A stretch of 64,000 bases of DNA from Acidovorax sp. 106. GTDB taxonomy: Bacteria > Pseudomonadota > Gammaproteobacteria > Burkholderiales > Burkholderiaceae_C. The position numbers and the translations under genes are program-made. The stretch is taken from positions 1,992,501 to 2,056,500 of the forward strand of contig NZ_RCCC01000001.1 of NCBI RefSeq assembly GCF_003663825.1, read 5' to 3'. Below, piece by piece: positions 53,966 through 62,977 of this stretch. Below the pieces are notes generated by a model, which was given only the letters and a program-made list of their open reading frames with translations, ran no database searches and had not been told where the DNA came from. Every line of letters starts with the position of its first letter. Position 1 is the first letter of the stretch.

Positions 53966-54685
53966 TCAATCCTGTTGCTTGGCAAACACGTAGCCCACGC
54001 CGCGCACGGTGAGGATGCGGCGGGGGTTCTTGGCGTCTTGCTCAATGGCGGCGCGGATGCGGCCCATGTGCACGTCGATGGAGCGGTCAAACGCGTCCAG
54101 CTCGCGGCCGCGCACGGCTTCCATGATCTGGTCGCGCGTGAGCACGCGGCCTGCGCGCTCGGCCAGGGCCACCAGCAGGTCAAACTGGTACGAGGTCAGG
54201 TCGGCCACCTGCCCGCCCACGGTGACGGTGCGCGAGTCGCGGTCGATCTCCAGCGAGCCAAAGCGCAACGCCTGCGTGGCGGCGGCAGCGCCCACGTCGT
54301 TGCGGCGGCGCAAGATGGCGCGAATGCGCGCCAGCAGCTCGCGGGGCTCAAACGGCTTGGGCAGGTAGTCGTCGGCGCCCAGCTCCAGGCCGATGATGCG
54401 GTCCATCGGGTCGCCCTTGGCGGTGAGCATCAGCACCGGCACCTGCGCGGCAGAGCCCTGCAGCGAACGGATGCGGCGGCACACCTCCAGCCCGTCCATG
54501 TCGGGCAGCATCAGGTCCAGGATCACCAGGTCGGGCAGCGCGCCGGCCTCGGGGCCCTGCAACTGGGCCAGGCCGCTTTTGCCATCGGCCCGGTGCGTCA
54601 CGTGCAGGCCCGACTGGCCCAGGTACTCACCCACCATCTCTGCGAGGCGGGTGTCGTCTTCGATCATCAGCAGTTGCGAACTCAT
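53966..54685 (-). CDS. OmpR family response regulator
   Basis: 239 residues. The receiver domain has the acidic pair at residues 10-11, phospho-acceptor Asp57 in LVILDLMLPD, the switch Thr in LMLTAKGD and the Lys in DDYLPKPFEP. A C-terminal winged helix follows (ALRFGSLEIDRDSRTVTVGGQVADLTSYQFDLL, then LTRDQIMEAVRGRELDAFDRSIDVHMGRIR). It is transcribed towards the kinase, with a 138-base gap that contains the CCCCCTGAG repeat. Targets unknown. Confidence 0.92.
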   Translation of the reverse strand: MSSQLLMIEDDTRLAEMVGEYLGQSGLHVTHRADGKSGLAQLQGPEAGALPDLVILDLMLPDMDGLEVCRRIRSLQGSAAQVPVLMLTAKGDPMDRIIGLELGADDYLPKPFEPRELLARIRAILRRRNDVGAAAATQALRFGSLEIDRDSRTVTVGGQVADLTSYQFDLLVALAERAGRVLTRDQIMEAVRGRELDAFDRSIDVHMGRIRAAIEQDAKNPRRILTVRGVGYVFAKQQD

Positions 54686-54816
54686 GGATTCAGTGTAGGT
54701 GTGGTGTGTGGCGTGCGCCCCGGCGCGCCAGTTCGCTCTATCGTGCCTTGGGGGCGTGCAGGGTGCTTGTCGTTTGTGTAAAGCTGCCGTAAACGCGCAG
54801 TGGCGGTTTGGTTTGT

Positions 54817-54876
54817 TTTTGCTATATAAAACATAGCTGCCAGCGCTTGTGTATTAAGCGCTAGGTGCTATTTTGA
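54817..54876. repeat. AGCGCTT-type palindromic repeat overlapping the ampG stop
   Basis: TTTTTGCTATATAAAACATAGCTGCCAGCGCTTGTGTATTAAGCGCTAGGTGCTATTTTG. The right-hand arm encodes the last five AmpG residues (IAPSA) and its stop codon. Confidence 0.8.
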
Positions 54877-56233
54877 CTTTGGATGCCAGCCACACCAGCA
54901 GCAGCACCGGCAGCCCCAGCAGCGCGGTGCTGGTGAAGAACTGGCCATAACCAAACGCATTGACAAAGTCGCCCGAAAAGCCCGCCAGAAACTTCGGCAG
55001 CAACAGCATCATCGAGCTGAACAGCGCGTACTGTGTGGCCGAGTAGCTCACGTTGGTCAGGCTCGACAGGTAAGCAATGAACGCCGCCGAGGCCACGCCG
55101 CCCGCCAGGTTGTCGGCCGAGACCACGGCAATCAGCGCCGTCACGTCATGCCCATGCCCGGCCAGCCAGGCAAACAGCAAGTTGCTGCCCGCGCTGAGCA
55201 GCGCGCCCAGCATCAGAATGCGCATCACCCCAAAGCGCATCGACAGCACCCCGCCCACAAAGGCGCCCAGCAGGGTCATCACCACGCCGTAGATTTTGGT
55301 GACGGTGGCCACCTCGGCCTTGGTGTAGCCCATGTCCACATAAAACGGGTTGGCCATGATGCCCATGACCACATCGCTGATGCGGTAGACGGCGATGAGC
55401 GCCAGGATGAGCGCCGCGTGCCAGCCGTAGCGGCGCAAGAAGTCGGCAAATGGCTCCACCACTGCGCCTTGCAGCCACACGGCCAGGTTTTTGGCCGGGG
55501 GCAGTTGCACGCGGGCGGGCTCGTTCGAGAACAGCACCGTCACCATGCCCACCACCATCGATACCGCCATCACCAGGTAGGCCGCCATCCACGCCTGGTT
55601 TTGGTAGCTGGCAGCCTGGCCCAGTGCAGGCAGCACTTCCGAGCGGTCGGCAATCCACAGCACCCCGGCGCCCGCCCAGATCATGGCCAGGCGGTAGCCC
55701 GTCTGGTACGACGCGGCCAGCGCCGCCTGGTGGTTGGCGTCGGCCGATTCGATGCGAAAGGCATCCAGCGCAATGTCTTGCGTGGCCGATCCAAACGCCA
55801 CCGCCAGCGCGCACCATACGATGGGACCCAGCGCGTCGCGTGGGTCGGCCAGCGCCATGCCCACCAGCCCGGCCACCACCAGGCACTGCGACAGCAGCAG
55901 CCAGCTGCGCCGCCGCCCCAGCCAATGCGTGAGCAGCGGAATCGGCAGCCGGTCCACCAGCGGCGCCCACACCCACTTGAAGCCATAGGCTAGGCCCACC
56001 CAGCTCAGGTAGCCAATGGTGCTGCGATCAATCCCCGCCTCGCGCAGCCGAAAGCTCAGCGTGCCCAGCACCAAGAGCAGCGGCAGCCCCGCAGAAAAGC
56101 CCAGCGTCAGCATCCGCAGGCTGGCGGGCTCCAGGTACACGCGCAGGGTTTGCAGCCAACTGGGGCGCGGGGAAGCGGGCAGGGTGAGGGTGGATGGGGC
56201 GGTGCTGGAGGCTGGAGGGGTGGCGTCTGACAT
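54854..56233 (-). CDS. ampG: AmpG family muropeptide transporter
   Basis: 459 residues, a 12-to-14-helix MFS protein. Hallmarks are GFSAGLPLLLVLGTLSFRLREAGID, GYLSWVGLAYGFKWVWAPLVDRLP, and GSATQDIALDAFRIESADANHQA. AmpG imports anhydromuropeptides released during cell-wall turnover and so feeds beta-lactamase induction. The first 25 residues are a Thr/Pro/Ser-rich tail. The C-terminal codons and stop lie inside a palindromic repeat. It is divergent from the M48 protease gene, with 33 bases between the starts. Confidence 0.9.
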   Translation of the reverse strand: MSDATPPASSTAPSTLTLPASPRPSWLQTLRVYLEPASLRMLTLGFSAGLPLLLVLGTLSFRLREAGIDRSTIGYLSWVGLAYGFKWVWAPLVDRLPIPLLTHWLGRRRSWLLLSQCLVVAGLVGMALADPRDALGPIVWCALAVAFGSATQDIALDAFRIESADANHQAALAASYQTGYRLAMIWAGAGVLWIADRSEVLPALGQAASYQNQAWMAAYLVMAVSMVVGMVTVLFSNEPARVQLPPAKNLAVWLQGAVVEPFADFLRRYGWHAALILALIAVYRISDVVMGIMANPFYVDMGYTKAEVATVTKIYGVVMTLLGAFVGGVLSMRFGVMRILMLGALLSAGSNLLFAWLAGHGHDVTALIAVVSADNLAGGVASAAFIAYLSSLTNVSYSATQYALFSSMMLLLPKFLAGFSGDFVNAFGYGQFFTSTALLGLPVLLLVWLASKVKIAPSA

Positions 56234-56266
56234 GGGTGGGTGCGGGTTTTTGTCTATTATTCCTGC

Positions 56267-57130
56267 ATGTGCTTTTTGTGCCCCACCCCCTTTGCCTCTA
56301 GCCCTGTGGCGCCGTCATCCCCCTGGTCGGCGCGCCGCGCCTTCTTGCTGGCGGCGGGCAGTGCGGTGGCAGCTCCCGCCCTGGCCCAGGTGGACGTGGG
56401 CAATGCCTCCACCCTGCGCAAGCTGGTGCCCGCCGAAACGCTGGAGCGCTCGGCCGCGCAGCAATACCAGCAGATGCTGGAGCAGGCCCGCGTCAAGCGC
56501 GCCCTGGCGCCGCCAGAACACCCCCAGCTGCAGCGCCTGCACGCCATCGCCAAGCGCCTCATCCCCTTTGCCATGCCCTGGAACGACCGCGCGCGCCAGT
56601 GGCGCTGGGAGGTGAACCTGATCGGCAGCCAGCAGATCAACGCCTTTTGCATGCCCGGCGGCAAAATTGCCTTCTACACAGGCATCCTCGACAAGCTGCA
56701 ACTCAGCGACGACGAAGCCGCCATGATCATGGGCCACGAAATGGCCCACGCCCTGCGTGAGCACGCCCGCGAGCGGCTGGCCAAAACGCAAGCCACCAAC
56801 CTGGGCGTGCGCCTGGGCGCACAGCTGCTGGGCCTGGGCGACCTGGGCAACGCTGCAGCGGGCTTGGGCGCGCAGCTGCTCACGCTCCAATTCAGCCGAT
56901 CTGACGAAACCGACGCCGACCTGGTCGGGCTGGAGCTGGCCGCGCGTGCGGGCTACCGCCCCGACGCGGCGGTGAGCCTGTGGCAAAAAATGGGCAAGGC
57001 CTCAGGCAGCCAGCAGGCAGGGCTGGCGTTTTTGTCCACCCACCCCTCGGGGCCTGACCGCATCCGCGAGCTACAGCAAAACGTGCCCAAGGTGCAGGGG
57101 CTGTACCAGGCTGCGAACAAGCCGGGTTGA
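56267..57130 (+). CDS. M48 family metalloprotease
   Basis: 287 residues from ATG 56267; a GTG 27 bases upstream is possible. The signal region SARRAFLLAAGSAVAAPALA has paired Arg and may be Tat-dependent. The zinc site is HEMAH (residues 157-161), with the third ligand in the downstream DETDADLVGLELAARAGY block. This is the Oma1/YcaL/LoiP type of periplasmic or lipid-anchored protease, involved in outer-membrane protein quality control. The end KMGKASGSQQAGLAFLSTHPSGPDRI is typical. Divergent from ampG. Confidence 0.9.
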   Translation: MCFLCPTPFASSPVAPSSPWSARRAFLLAAGSAVAAPALAQVDVGNASTLRKLVPAETLERSAAQQYQQMLEQARVKRALAPPEHPQLQRLHAIAKRLIPFAMPWNDRARQWRWEVNLIGSQQINAFCMPGGKIAFYTGILDKLQLSDDEAAMIMGHEMAHALREHARERLAKTQATNLGVRLGAQLLGLGDLGNAAAGLGAQLLTLQFSRSDETDADLVGLELAARAGYRPDAAVSLWQKMGKASGSQQAGLAFLSTHPSGPDRIRELQQNVPKVQGLYQAANKPG

Positions 57131-57163
57131 GGCGGGGGCGCCGCTTTTGCTTTGAGCAGGCTC

Positions 57164-58240
57164 TCAGCCCACGTCCACACTCACGCAGTTGCGCCCGGCG
57201 CGCTTGCTGGCATACAAAGCCCGGTCTGCGCGGGCGGTGGCGGCCTTCAGGTCCTGGGTGCCCTGCACATGGGTCACACCAAACGACAGCGTCACCTGCA
57301 GCGGCGCATTGCCTTCGCCCAGCTCCAGCGTGGTGGCCTCCACCGCCTGGCGAATGCGCTCGGCCACCTCCTGCGCTGCGCCCGCCGTGCTATGCGGCAT
57401 CAGTGCCAGAAACTCCTCACCACCCCAGCGGGCCAGCAAGTCGCCTTCGCGCAGGTTGCGGCTCATGATTTGGGCCACGGCCTGCAGCACTTGGTCACCC
57501 ACCGCATGGCCGTGGGTGTCGTTCACCTGCTTGAAGTGGTCCACATCGCACAGCAGCAGCGCCACCGGCTCGCGCGTGCGCTGGCACAGGGCCAGCGCGT
57601 GCTGTGCCTGGGTCTGGAAGTGACTGCGGTTGTACAGGCCCGTGAGCCCGTCCTGCGTGGCCTGCTTGAGCAGGCGGCCCTCGGCGATCAGGATGGTGCG
57701 GCGGTAGAACGCCGCCACAGAGGCTGACAAGGCAAACGCAATGCAGATGTGGATCCAGTTGACGATCTGCATGCCTTGGCCCGGTAGCGGGTCGAGCGGC
57801 CCTAGGTGGTCGCACAGCGCCCGCAGGCCCACGTAGTACGCCAACAGCGCCACCACAATCGGCACCGCATAGCGCCCCGCATTGGCAATCACGATGGCCG
57901 GGATGAACAGCAGCAGGTAGTAGTGAAAGCCGCTGTCCCAGCCAATCAGCAGCGAACCCAGGGCCGAGTGGCCGATGACCTCGGCCCAGATCAGTACCAG
58001 CCCCGGCCCATTGCGCCGTCGCTGAATGAGCGCATACGCCCCCAGGTACAGCGCAATGCTGCCCAGGTTGACCAGCGCCAGCGGCACCGAGCCCAGCCAC
58101 AGGAACAGTCCGATGTAGCCCAGATCAATGCAAGCAGCCGTCAGCGCCACCCGCTGCACCATGGCCCAGAAGGCCTTGCCCGCCAGGCTGGAGCCGCGCG
58201 GGGCAACGGGACGGGGAGGCTTGTGGGGCTGCGTTGGCAT
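57164..58240 (-). CDS. membrane-bound diguanylate cyclase (GGDEF)
   Basis: 358 residues. About six helices in residues 25-180 form an integral membrane sensor, followed by a GGDEF domain (about 195-355). The active site is the GGEEF variant at 273-277, which is catalytically competent in known enzymes, and the product-inhibition I-site RxxD is intact (REGD, 264-267, five residues before). It makes cyclic di-GMP from two GTP. Start at 58240; the gene converges on the M48 protease. Signal unknown. Confidence 0.93.
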   Translation of the reverse strand: MPTQPHKPPRPVAPRGSSLAGKAFWAMVQRVALTAACIDLGYIGLFLWLGSVPLALVNLGSIALYLGAYALIQRRRNGPGLVLIWAEVIGHSALGSLLIGWDSGFHYYLLLFIPAIVIANAGRYAVPIVVALLAYYVGLRALCDHLGPLDPLPGQGMQIVNWIHICIAFALSASVAAFYRRTILIAEGRLLKQATQDGLTGLYNRSHFQTQAQHALALCQRTREPVALLLCDVDHFKQVNDTHGHAVGDQVLQAVAQIMSRNLREGDLLARWGGEEFLALMPHSTAGAAQEVAERIRQAVEATTLELGEGNAPLQVTLSFGVTHVQGTQDLKAATARADRALYASKRAGRNCVSVDVG

Positions 58241-58539
58241 GGATCAGGGCGGGCAGGGGGCTGTCAGCGCCTGCGGTGCAGGCCAAAGCCATGGGGATGG
58301 TTTACAAAGTGATACATCGTAACCAAAGCGGCGCCTGCCAGTCGTCCCAAAGAGGCAGGGGTAAGCCCGCCAGTTCTCGCCGGTGGCCTGCCCGGGCTCG
58401 GCCATAGGAACCTGTTCAAACCCCCTGGGGGATGGGCGCCAGGAACCCGTTGCGTGGTGTTTGCTATTGAATTTATAGCTGCTTGCGCTGTTCCTGAAGG
58501 CGCTAGAGGCGTATTGGGTTTGAAGCGTGCGGCGTTTGC
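58241..58539. other. intergenic region between diguanylate cyclase and DUF2218 genes
   Basis: Holds an AGCGCTT-type repeat at 58460-58520 (TTGCTATTGAATTTATAGCTGCTTGCGCTG..AGGCGCTAGAGGC). The remainder, 58241-58459, has no recognisable gene or signal beyond the promoter region expected for the cyclase. Confidence 0.6.
58460..58520. repeat. AGCGCTT-type intergenic palindromic repeat, copy 7
   Basis: Keeps the flanks TTGCTATTGAATTTATAGCTGC and CGCTAGAGGC, with a weakened hairpin core. Confidence 0.75.
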
Positions 58540-58905
58540 CTAGCCCGCCCCCTGCACGGGCTGCCACAGCACCGGCACAGGGCTCTTGCGGGAGAACAGT
58601 TCCACATGCGCGTCGATGGCGAACTGCACACGGGCCAGCCGCTCAGCGTCGGTGGCGGTGCAGTCAAAGTGCAGCGCGGCGTCGTCGGCCCGCAGCACGC
58701 ACAGGCCCCAGGGAAAGTGCGCTTCGCCCCGGTGGGTGTCGTAGTGCACCGTGATCTTGCGGGTGAAGTGGTAGCACAGGCGCTGCAGGTAGCGGCTGGC
58801 TTCGGGGGTGGGCACATGGCCTTGTCGTCGCAGCATGGTTCGTGGGGTGATGTGGGTGGTGACATGGGGCGCTGCCTGTTGGCTGCCACAAGTTTCAGTC
58901 GGCAT
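58540..58905 (-). CDS. DUF2218 domain protein
   Basis: 121 residues. It matches DUF2218: ASRYLQRLCYHFTRKITVHYD, GEAHFPWGLCVLRADDAALHFDCTATDAERLARVQFAIDAHVELFS. Proteins of this kind occur beside siderophore transport and reductase genes. Its ATG overlaps the end of the ATPase gene by 11 bases (ATGCCGACTGA), so it is the last member of the iron-siderophore operon. Cytoplasmic by its lack of a signal sequence. Its role, perhaps in handling the imported ferric siderophore, is an inference from context. Confidence 0.82.
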   Translation of the reverse strand: MPTETCGSQQAAPHVTTHITPRTMLRRQGHVPTPEASRYLQRLCYHFTRKITVHYDTHRGEAHFPWGLCVLRADDAALHFDCTATDAERLARVQFAIDAHVELFSRKSPVPVLWQPVQGAG

Positions 58906-59686
58906 CCAGGGGCAAGGCCGTGTCGGCCAGCACCAGCAGGTGGCCTTGGCTGCAGCGCTCTACGCGGGCCTGCACGCCGTAGGCCTGGCGCAGCAGATCG
59001 GGTGTGAGCACCTGGGCCGGGTCGCCCTGGGCCCGCACGGTGCCGCCGCCCAGCACCAGCACGCGCTGGCAAAAGCGCAGGGCCAGGTTCAGGTCGTGCA
59101 CGGCCACCAGGCCCACGCTGCCCTGCTGCTGCACGCGCTGGCGCACGGCCTGCAGCACCTGCAGCTGCCAGCGCAAATCGAGGGCGCTGGTGGGCTCGTC
59201 CAGCAGCAACAGGCGCGGCGCGCGCACCAGCACCTGGGCCAGCCCCACCATTTGCCGCTGCCCGCCCGAGAGTTCATCGAGCCGCCGCAGTGCCAGCGCC
59301 TGCAGGCCCAGCTCGACCACCACGGCTTCGATGGCGGCCTCGCGCTGGGCGGCGCTCCAGGTGCCTCGGCTGGCGCGCAGGACGCTGTGCCAGGCCTCGT
59401 AGGCCATCAGCGACGAGCTTTGCGGCAGCGCTTGCGGCAGATAGCCCACGGTGCGCAGCCGCTCACGCGGCGCCAGTGTGGTCAGGTCGGTGCCTTCCAG
59501 CCACACGCGGCCCTGCGCAGGTCGCAGCCCGGCCACTGCCTTGAGCAGGGTGGACTTGCCCACCGCGTTCGGCCCCACCACGGCCACCAGCGTGCCTGGC
59601 GGCACGGCGGGCAGGTTCACGCCTTGCAGCACGGCGCGGCCGGGGTAGCCGGCGGCCAGTTGTTCGATGGTCAGGCCCGGGGTCAT
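58895..59686 (-). CDS. iron-siderophore ABC transporter ATP-binding protein (FecE type)
   Basis: 263 residues. Walker A is GPNAVGKST, signature LSGGQRQM, Walker B LLLLDEPTSALD, followed by the His switch in AVHDLNLALRF. This is the FecE/FhuC class of importer ATPase. It starts inside the permease stop region (four-base ATGA overlap) and ends inside DUF2218, as expected for a tightly packed operon. It energises uptake of a ferric siderophore or heme-like compound through the FecCD permease. Confidence 0.92.
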   Translation of the reverse strand: MTPGLTIEQLAAGYPGRAVLQGVNLPAVPPGTLVAVVGPNAVGKSTLLKAVAGLRPAQGRVWLEGTDLTTLAPRERLRTVGYLPQALPQSSSLMAYEAWHSVLRASRGTWSAAQREAAIEAVVVELGLQALALRRLDELSGGQRQMVGLAQVLVRAPRLLLLDEPTSALDLRWQLQVLQAVRQRVQQQGSVGLVAVHDLNLALRFCQRVLVLGGGTVRAQGDPAQVLTPDLLRQAYGVQARVERCSQGHLLVLADTALPLDAD

Positions 59687-60798
59687 ACCACCCTCCGCCC
59701 GCGCAGCACCAGCGCCATGAACAGGGGCACGCCCACCAGCGCGGTGATGATGCCAATGGGCAGCACCACGCCGGGAATCAGCGCTTTGCTGAGGATGGAC
59801 GCCAGCGACAGCATGAGCGCCCCGGCCAGCGCGCTGCCGGGCAGGTAGTAGCGGTGGTCCTCACCCAGCAGCATGCGAGCCATGTGGGGCCCTACCAGGC
59901 CCACAAAACCGATGGTGCCCACGAACGACAGGGCTGTGGCGGCCAGCAGGCTCACGCGCAGCAGCGTCAGCATGCGCAGGCGCTCCACCGGCACACCGAA
60001 GCTGCGGGCCTGGTCTTCACCCGCGCGCAGTGCCGTCAGCGCCCAGGCCTGGCGGGCCGACCACAGCAGGCACAGCGCCAGCACGCTGCCCACGATGGCG
60101 ATCTTGACCCAGGTGGCGCGGCCCAGGCTGCCCATGCTCCAGAACACGATCTGCTGCAGCGCATTGCTGTCGGCCAGGTACTGCAGCAGCCACAGCAGGG
60201 CCTCAAAGCTGAACAGCAGCGCAATGCCGAACAGCACCACCGTTTCCACACTCGCGCCCTGGCGCCAGGCCAGCCACTGGATGAGGCCTGTGGCGCAGGC
60301 CGCCCCGGCAAAGGCACACAGCGGCACGGCCATGTTCTCGCCCCACACAATCAGGCTCAGCCCGCCCACCACGGCGCCCGATGCCCCCACGGCCGCAGCG
60401 GCCGACACCCCCAGCGTGAAGGGGCTGGCCAGCGGGTTGTTCAGCGCGGTCTGCATCTCGCCCCCGGCCAGGCCCAGGCTGGCACCCACCAGCACGGCCA
60501 TCACCGCATAGGGCAGGCGCACCTCCCACAGGATCACCTGCTGCGCAGCGGGCAGGCTTTGCGGCGCCCACAGGCCGCGCAGCACATCGGCCAAGGCAAA
60601 CGTGGACGGGCCCAGCGCCACATCGACCGCCACGCTGGTGGCCAGCATGGCGGCCAACGCAGCCAAAAGCCACCAGCGCAGGCGCACCAGGCTGCGGTAG
60701 CGCTGGTGCAGCGAAGCGCGGGATTCGGGCGGTATGGCGGGGCTGGCGGGCAGCGGCTGCGGGGCAGGCTGCGCGGGCTGGCGGGCGGCAAAGGTCAT
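59683..60798 (-). CDS. iron-siderophore ABC transporter permease (FecCD/BtuC type)
   Basis: 371 residues with about ten membrane helices. FecCD motifs: LPYAVMAVLVGASLGLAGGEMQTALNNPLASPFTLGVSAAAAVGAS and, for ATPase coupling, GFVGLVGPHMARMLLGEDHRYYLPGSALAGALML. A longer cytoplasmic N-terminal tail of about 40 residues is Pro/Ala-rich. It starts 20 bases after the esterase stop. It forms a homodimer importing a ferric siderophore delivered by the binding protein encoded first in the operon. Confidence 0.92.
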   Translation of the reverse strand: MTFAARQPAQPAPQPLPASPAIPPESRASLHQRYRSLVRLRWWLLAALAAMLATSVAVDVALGPSTFALADVLRGLWAPQSLPAAQQVILWEVRLPYAVMAVLVGASLGLAGGEMQTALNNPLASPFTLGVSAAAAVGASGAVVGGLSLIVWGENMAVPLCAFAGAACATGLIQWLAWRQGASVETVVLFGIALLFSFEALLWLLQYLADSNALQQIVFWSMGSLGRATWVKIAIVGSVLALCLLWSARQAWALTALRAGEDQARSFGVPVERLRMLTLLRVSLLAATALSFVGTIGFVGLVGPHMARMLLGEDHRYYLPGSALAGALMLSLASILSKALIPGVVLPIGIITALVGVPLFMALVLRGRRVV

Positions 60799-60818
60799 TC
60801 AAACAGAGGGGGTCAACG

Positions 60819-61775
60819 TCATAAAAGGAACCCACGGGGCGATTGGGCCAGCGCCAGGGCGTCGATGAGTGCGGGGGCCATCACAGCGCCGTGGTCCAGC
60901 CCGGGCAGCACGCCCAGTTGCACTTGCAGCTCGGGCCAGTGCAGGGCGGTGAGTGCATCGGTCAGCTGGTGGATGTGCTCCCACATGCGCCGCTCCTGCA
61001 GCACGGCAGTGCGGGCTGCGTTGGGTGCGGCCTCGGCCCGCTCCAGCGCGCCCAGGCGCAGTTGCAACTGCGCCTGGAAGGCACGCTGCGGCGGCGCGTG
61101 GCGCTGTGCAAAGGCCTGCGCGGTTTGCATCACCTGCCCCTGGTTCCACCACACCGAAGGGCTGGCGGCAGCATAGCGGGTGAACTGCTGTGGCCGCGTG
61201 AACAGTGCATGCAGCACCAGCAGCCCGCCAAACGAATGGCCGAACAGGGTGTGCCGCTGCGGGTCGATGGCAAAGCGCTTTTGCAGATGCGGCTGCACCT
61301 GGTGCGCAATGAAGTCCAGCAACCGGTCGGCCCCACCGGCCTGTGGCGCGGGGCGCTGGCCTGGGGCGGGCGGGGTGTAGTCGCGCTGGCGTGCGGGCTG
61401 GTCGTAGGGGGCATCGCTGGGGTGGCCAAGGCCCACCACCACGGCGCTGCCCTGGTCCCCGCGCATGTCGGCGGGGCGGCCTGCGCTGTTGCGTGCCAGT
61501 TGCCCGGCCAGGGCAAAGCAGGCGTTGCCGTCCAGCACATACAGCACCGGGTGGCCGGTGGCGGGCGCAGGGCCTTGCGGGGCTTGCACCCACACGCGCC
61601 AGGTCAGGCCGCTCGCGGGGTCGGTCCAGTCGCGCTGGGTGGCGCCGGGTAGGTGGGCCGCCTGTTCAGCGCCCTGGGGTGCCGACCGCTGTGTGGGGCC
61701 AGCGCAGCCTGCTAGCCATAGGCCGGAGGCGGCCGTCGCGGCCAAGGCCGTGCGGCGAGGCATGGCGGATGGCAT
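60819..61775 (-). CDS. predicted lipoprotein alpha/beta-hydrolase (siderophore esterase-like)
   Basis: 318 residues from ATG 61775, which shares bases with the binding-protein stop (TGATG). The signal ends in a lipobox LAGC with Cys24, so the enzyme should be lipid-anchored and periplasmic. The nucleophile Ser lies in LFGHSFGGLLVLHAL, after HPVLYVLDGNACFAL; the pattern matches the esterase D/IroE-Fes branch that cleaves ester-type ferric siderophores. It is the second gene of a FecB-hydrolase-FecCD-FecE-DUF2218 operon, so it probably opens an imported siderophore in the periplasm. Substrate not known. Confidence 0.82.
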   Translation of the reverse strand: MPSAMPRRTALAATAASGLWLAGCAGPTQRSAPQGAEQAAHLPGATQRDWTDPASGLTWRVWVQAPQGPAPATGHPVLYVLDGNACFALAGQLARNSAGRPADMRGDQGSAVVVGLGHPSDAPYDQPARQRDYTPPAPGQRPAPQAGGADRLLDFIAHQVQPHLQKRFAIDPQRHTLFGHSFGGLLVLHALFTRPQQFTRYAAASPSVWWNQGQVMQTAQAFAQRHAPPQRAFQAQLQLRLGALERAEAAPNAARTAVLQERRMWEHIHQLTDALTALHWPELQVQLGVLPGLDHGAVMAPALIDALALAQSPRGFLL

Positions 61776-62926
61776 CACAGGCCCGTCCAGTACACGCCCT
61801 GCAGCGGGATGGGCTGGTGGCGCGCGTACAGCGCCTTCAGCGTGGCCTGCGGGTCCAGGTCGGCAAACAACTCGGGGTAGAGCCACTTGGCCATCACCTG
61901 CACCGCTACCACGTTGAACGGCGAGTTGTAGTAGTGGTGCCAGATGGCGTAAGCCCGGCCCTGCTGTACCGCCTGCAGCGCGTTGATGCCGCGCCGCTGG
62001 TTGGCCCGCGCCAGCGACTGGCGGGCGGCCTCGGGCGTGGCGTCGGCGCCCAGCACAATGCGCTGCGCCCCCTTTTGTGCATCGCCCATGTTGCCAATGC
62101 CGGTGCCTATGTAGATGCGTGGTTGCTGGGCCAGCAGCAGCTCGGGGTTGAGCGTGCCGTGCTCGCCGGGGATCAGCCCCTTGGCCACGTTTTTGCCGCC
62201 CGCAGCGTCCAGCAGCATGCCCACCAGCCCCACCATGGTGGCGCAGCATTCGTCGGCCAGGCCCACGCGGTTTTCCAGGAACACGGTGGGTGCTGGCGTG
62301 CCCGCAGGCAGTGTGCGCAGGCGCGACTGCACGCGCTCCAGCTCTGCCTTCCAGGTGGTCACAAAAGCATCTGCCTCCTTGCGCTTGCCCAGCACCTGGC
62401 CCAGCAGCTCTAGGCTGCGCGGCGTGTTGCGCAGCGGGTCGTGGCGGAAGTCGATGAACACCACGGCCACGCCAGCGGCTTCGAGCCGGGCCAGCGTCTC
62501 GCGGTGGCTCTGGCTGGGGCCGTGGCCGCTACCCAGGCCCAGGATGGCCACCTGCGGGCGCAGGGCAATGGCCTGCTCGTCGCTGAAGCTGCCGCTGCTG
62601 TTGCGGCCCACGCGGGTCACCTTGTCCAGCTGCGCAAAGCGCTGGCTCCACTGCTGGTAGCCGGGTGCGTCCAGGCTTTCGAAGTCGCCCATCATGCCCA
62701 CCAGGCGGCGGGGCAGCTCGCCCTGCTCCAAGATGGCCAGGGCGGGCAGCAGGCGGCCTTCGCCCAGCAGGATGCGGTCTACCTGCGCGGGCACCGTGAC
62801 GGTACGCCCCGCCAGGTCAGTGACGGTGATGGACGCTGGTGGGGCCGAGAGGGCCGGGGTGCTCCACAGCAGCGCGGCGGCACAGGCAGCGCCTGCGTAG
62901 GCAGCCAGTCGGGTCAGGAAATGCAT
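61775..62926 (-). CDS. iron-siderophore ABC transporter substrate-binding protein
   Basis: 383 residues from MHFLTRLAAYAGAACAAALLW; a longer start is not supported. A signal peptide ending near ALSA is followed by a FecB/BtuF-type domain: ITVTDLAGRTVTVPAQVDRILL, RPQVAILGLGSGHGPSQSHRETLARLEAAGVAVVFIDFRHDP and the C-terminal lobe with NPELLLAQQPRIYIGTG. It binds a ferric siderophore in the periplasm. It is the first gene of the operon, and a Fur-like box lies 52 bases upstream of its ATG. Confidence 0.9.
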   Translation of the reverse strand: MHFLTRLAAYAGAACAAALLWSTPALSAPPASITVTDLAGRTVTVPAQVDRILLGEGRLLPALAILEQGELPRRLVGMMGDFESLDAPGYQQWSQRFAQLDKVTRVGRNSSGSFSDEQAIALRPQVAILGLGSGHGPSQSHRETLARLEAAGVAVVFIDFRHDPLRNTPRSLELLGQVLGKRKEADAFVTTWKAELERVQSRLRTLPAGTPAPTVFLENRVGLADECCATMVGLVGMLLDAAGGKNVAKGLIPGEHGTLNPELLLAQQPRIYIGTGIGNMGDAQKGAQRIVLGADATPEAARQSLARANQRRGINALQAVQQGRAYAIWHHYYNSPFNVVAVQVMAKWLYPELFADLDPQATLKALYARHQPIPLQGVYWTGL

Positions 62927-62977
62927 GGGTTGGAAGGCAGGAAAGGGGGATCGATACACCTTTGATCATCTCATTAT

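Noticed and set aside
61776..62249. long N-terminal extension of the lipoprotein hydrolase
   Set aside because: It overlaps the binding-protein gene out of frame. The ATG at 61775, coupled to that gene's stop and followed by a lipobox, is the natural start.
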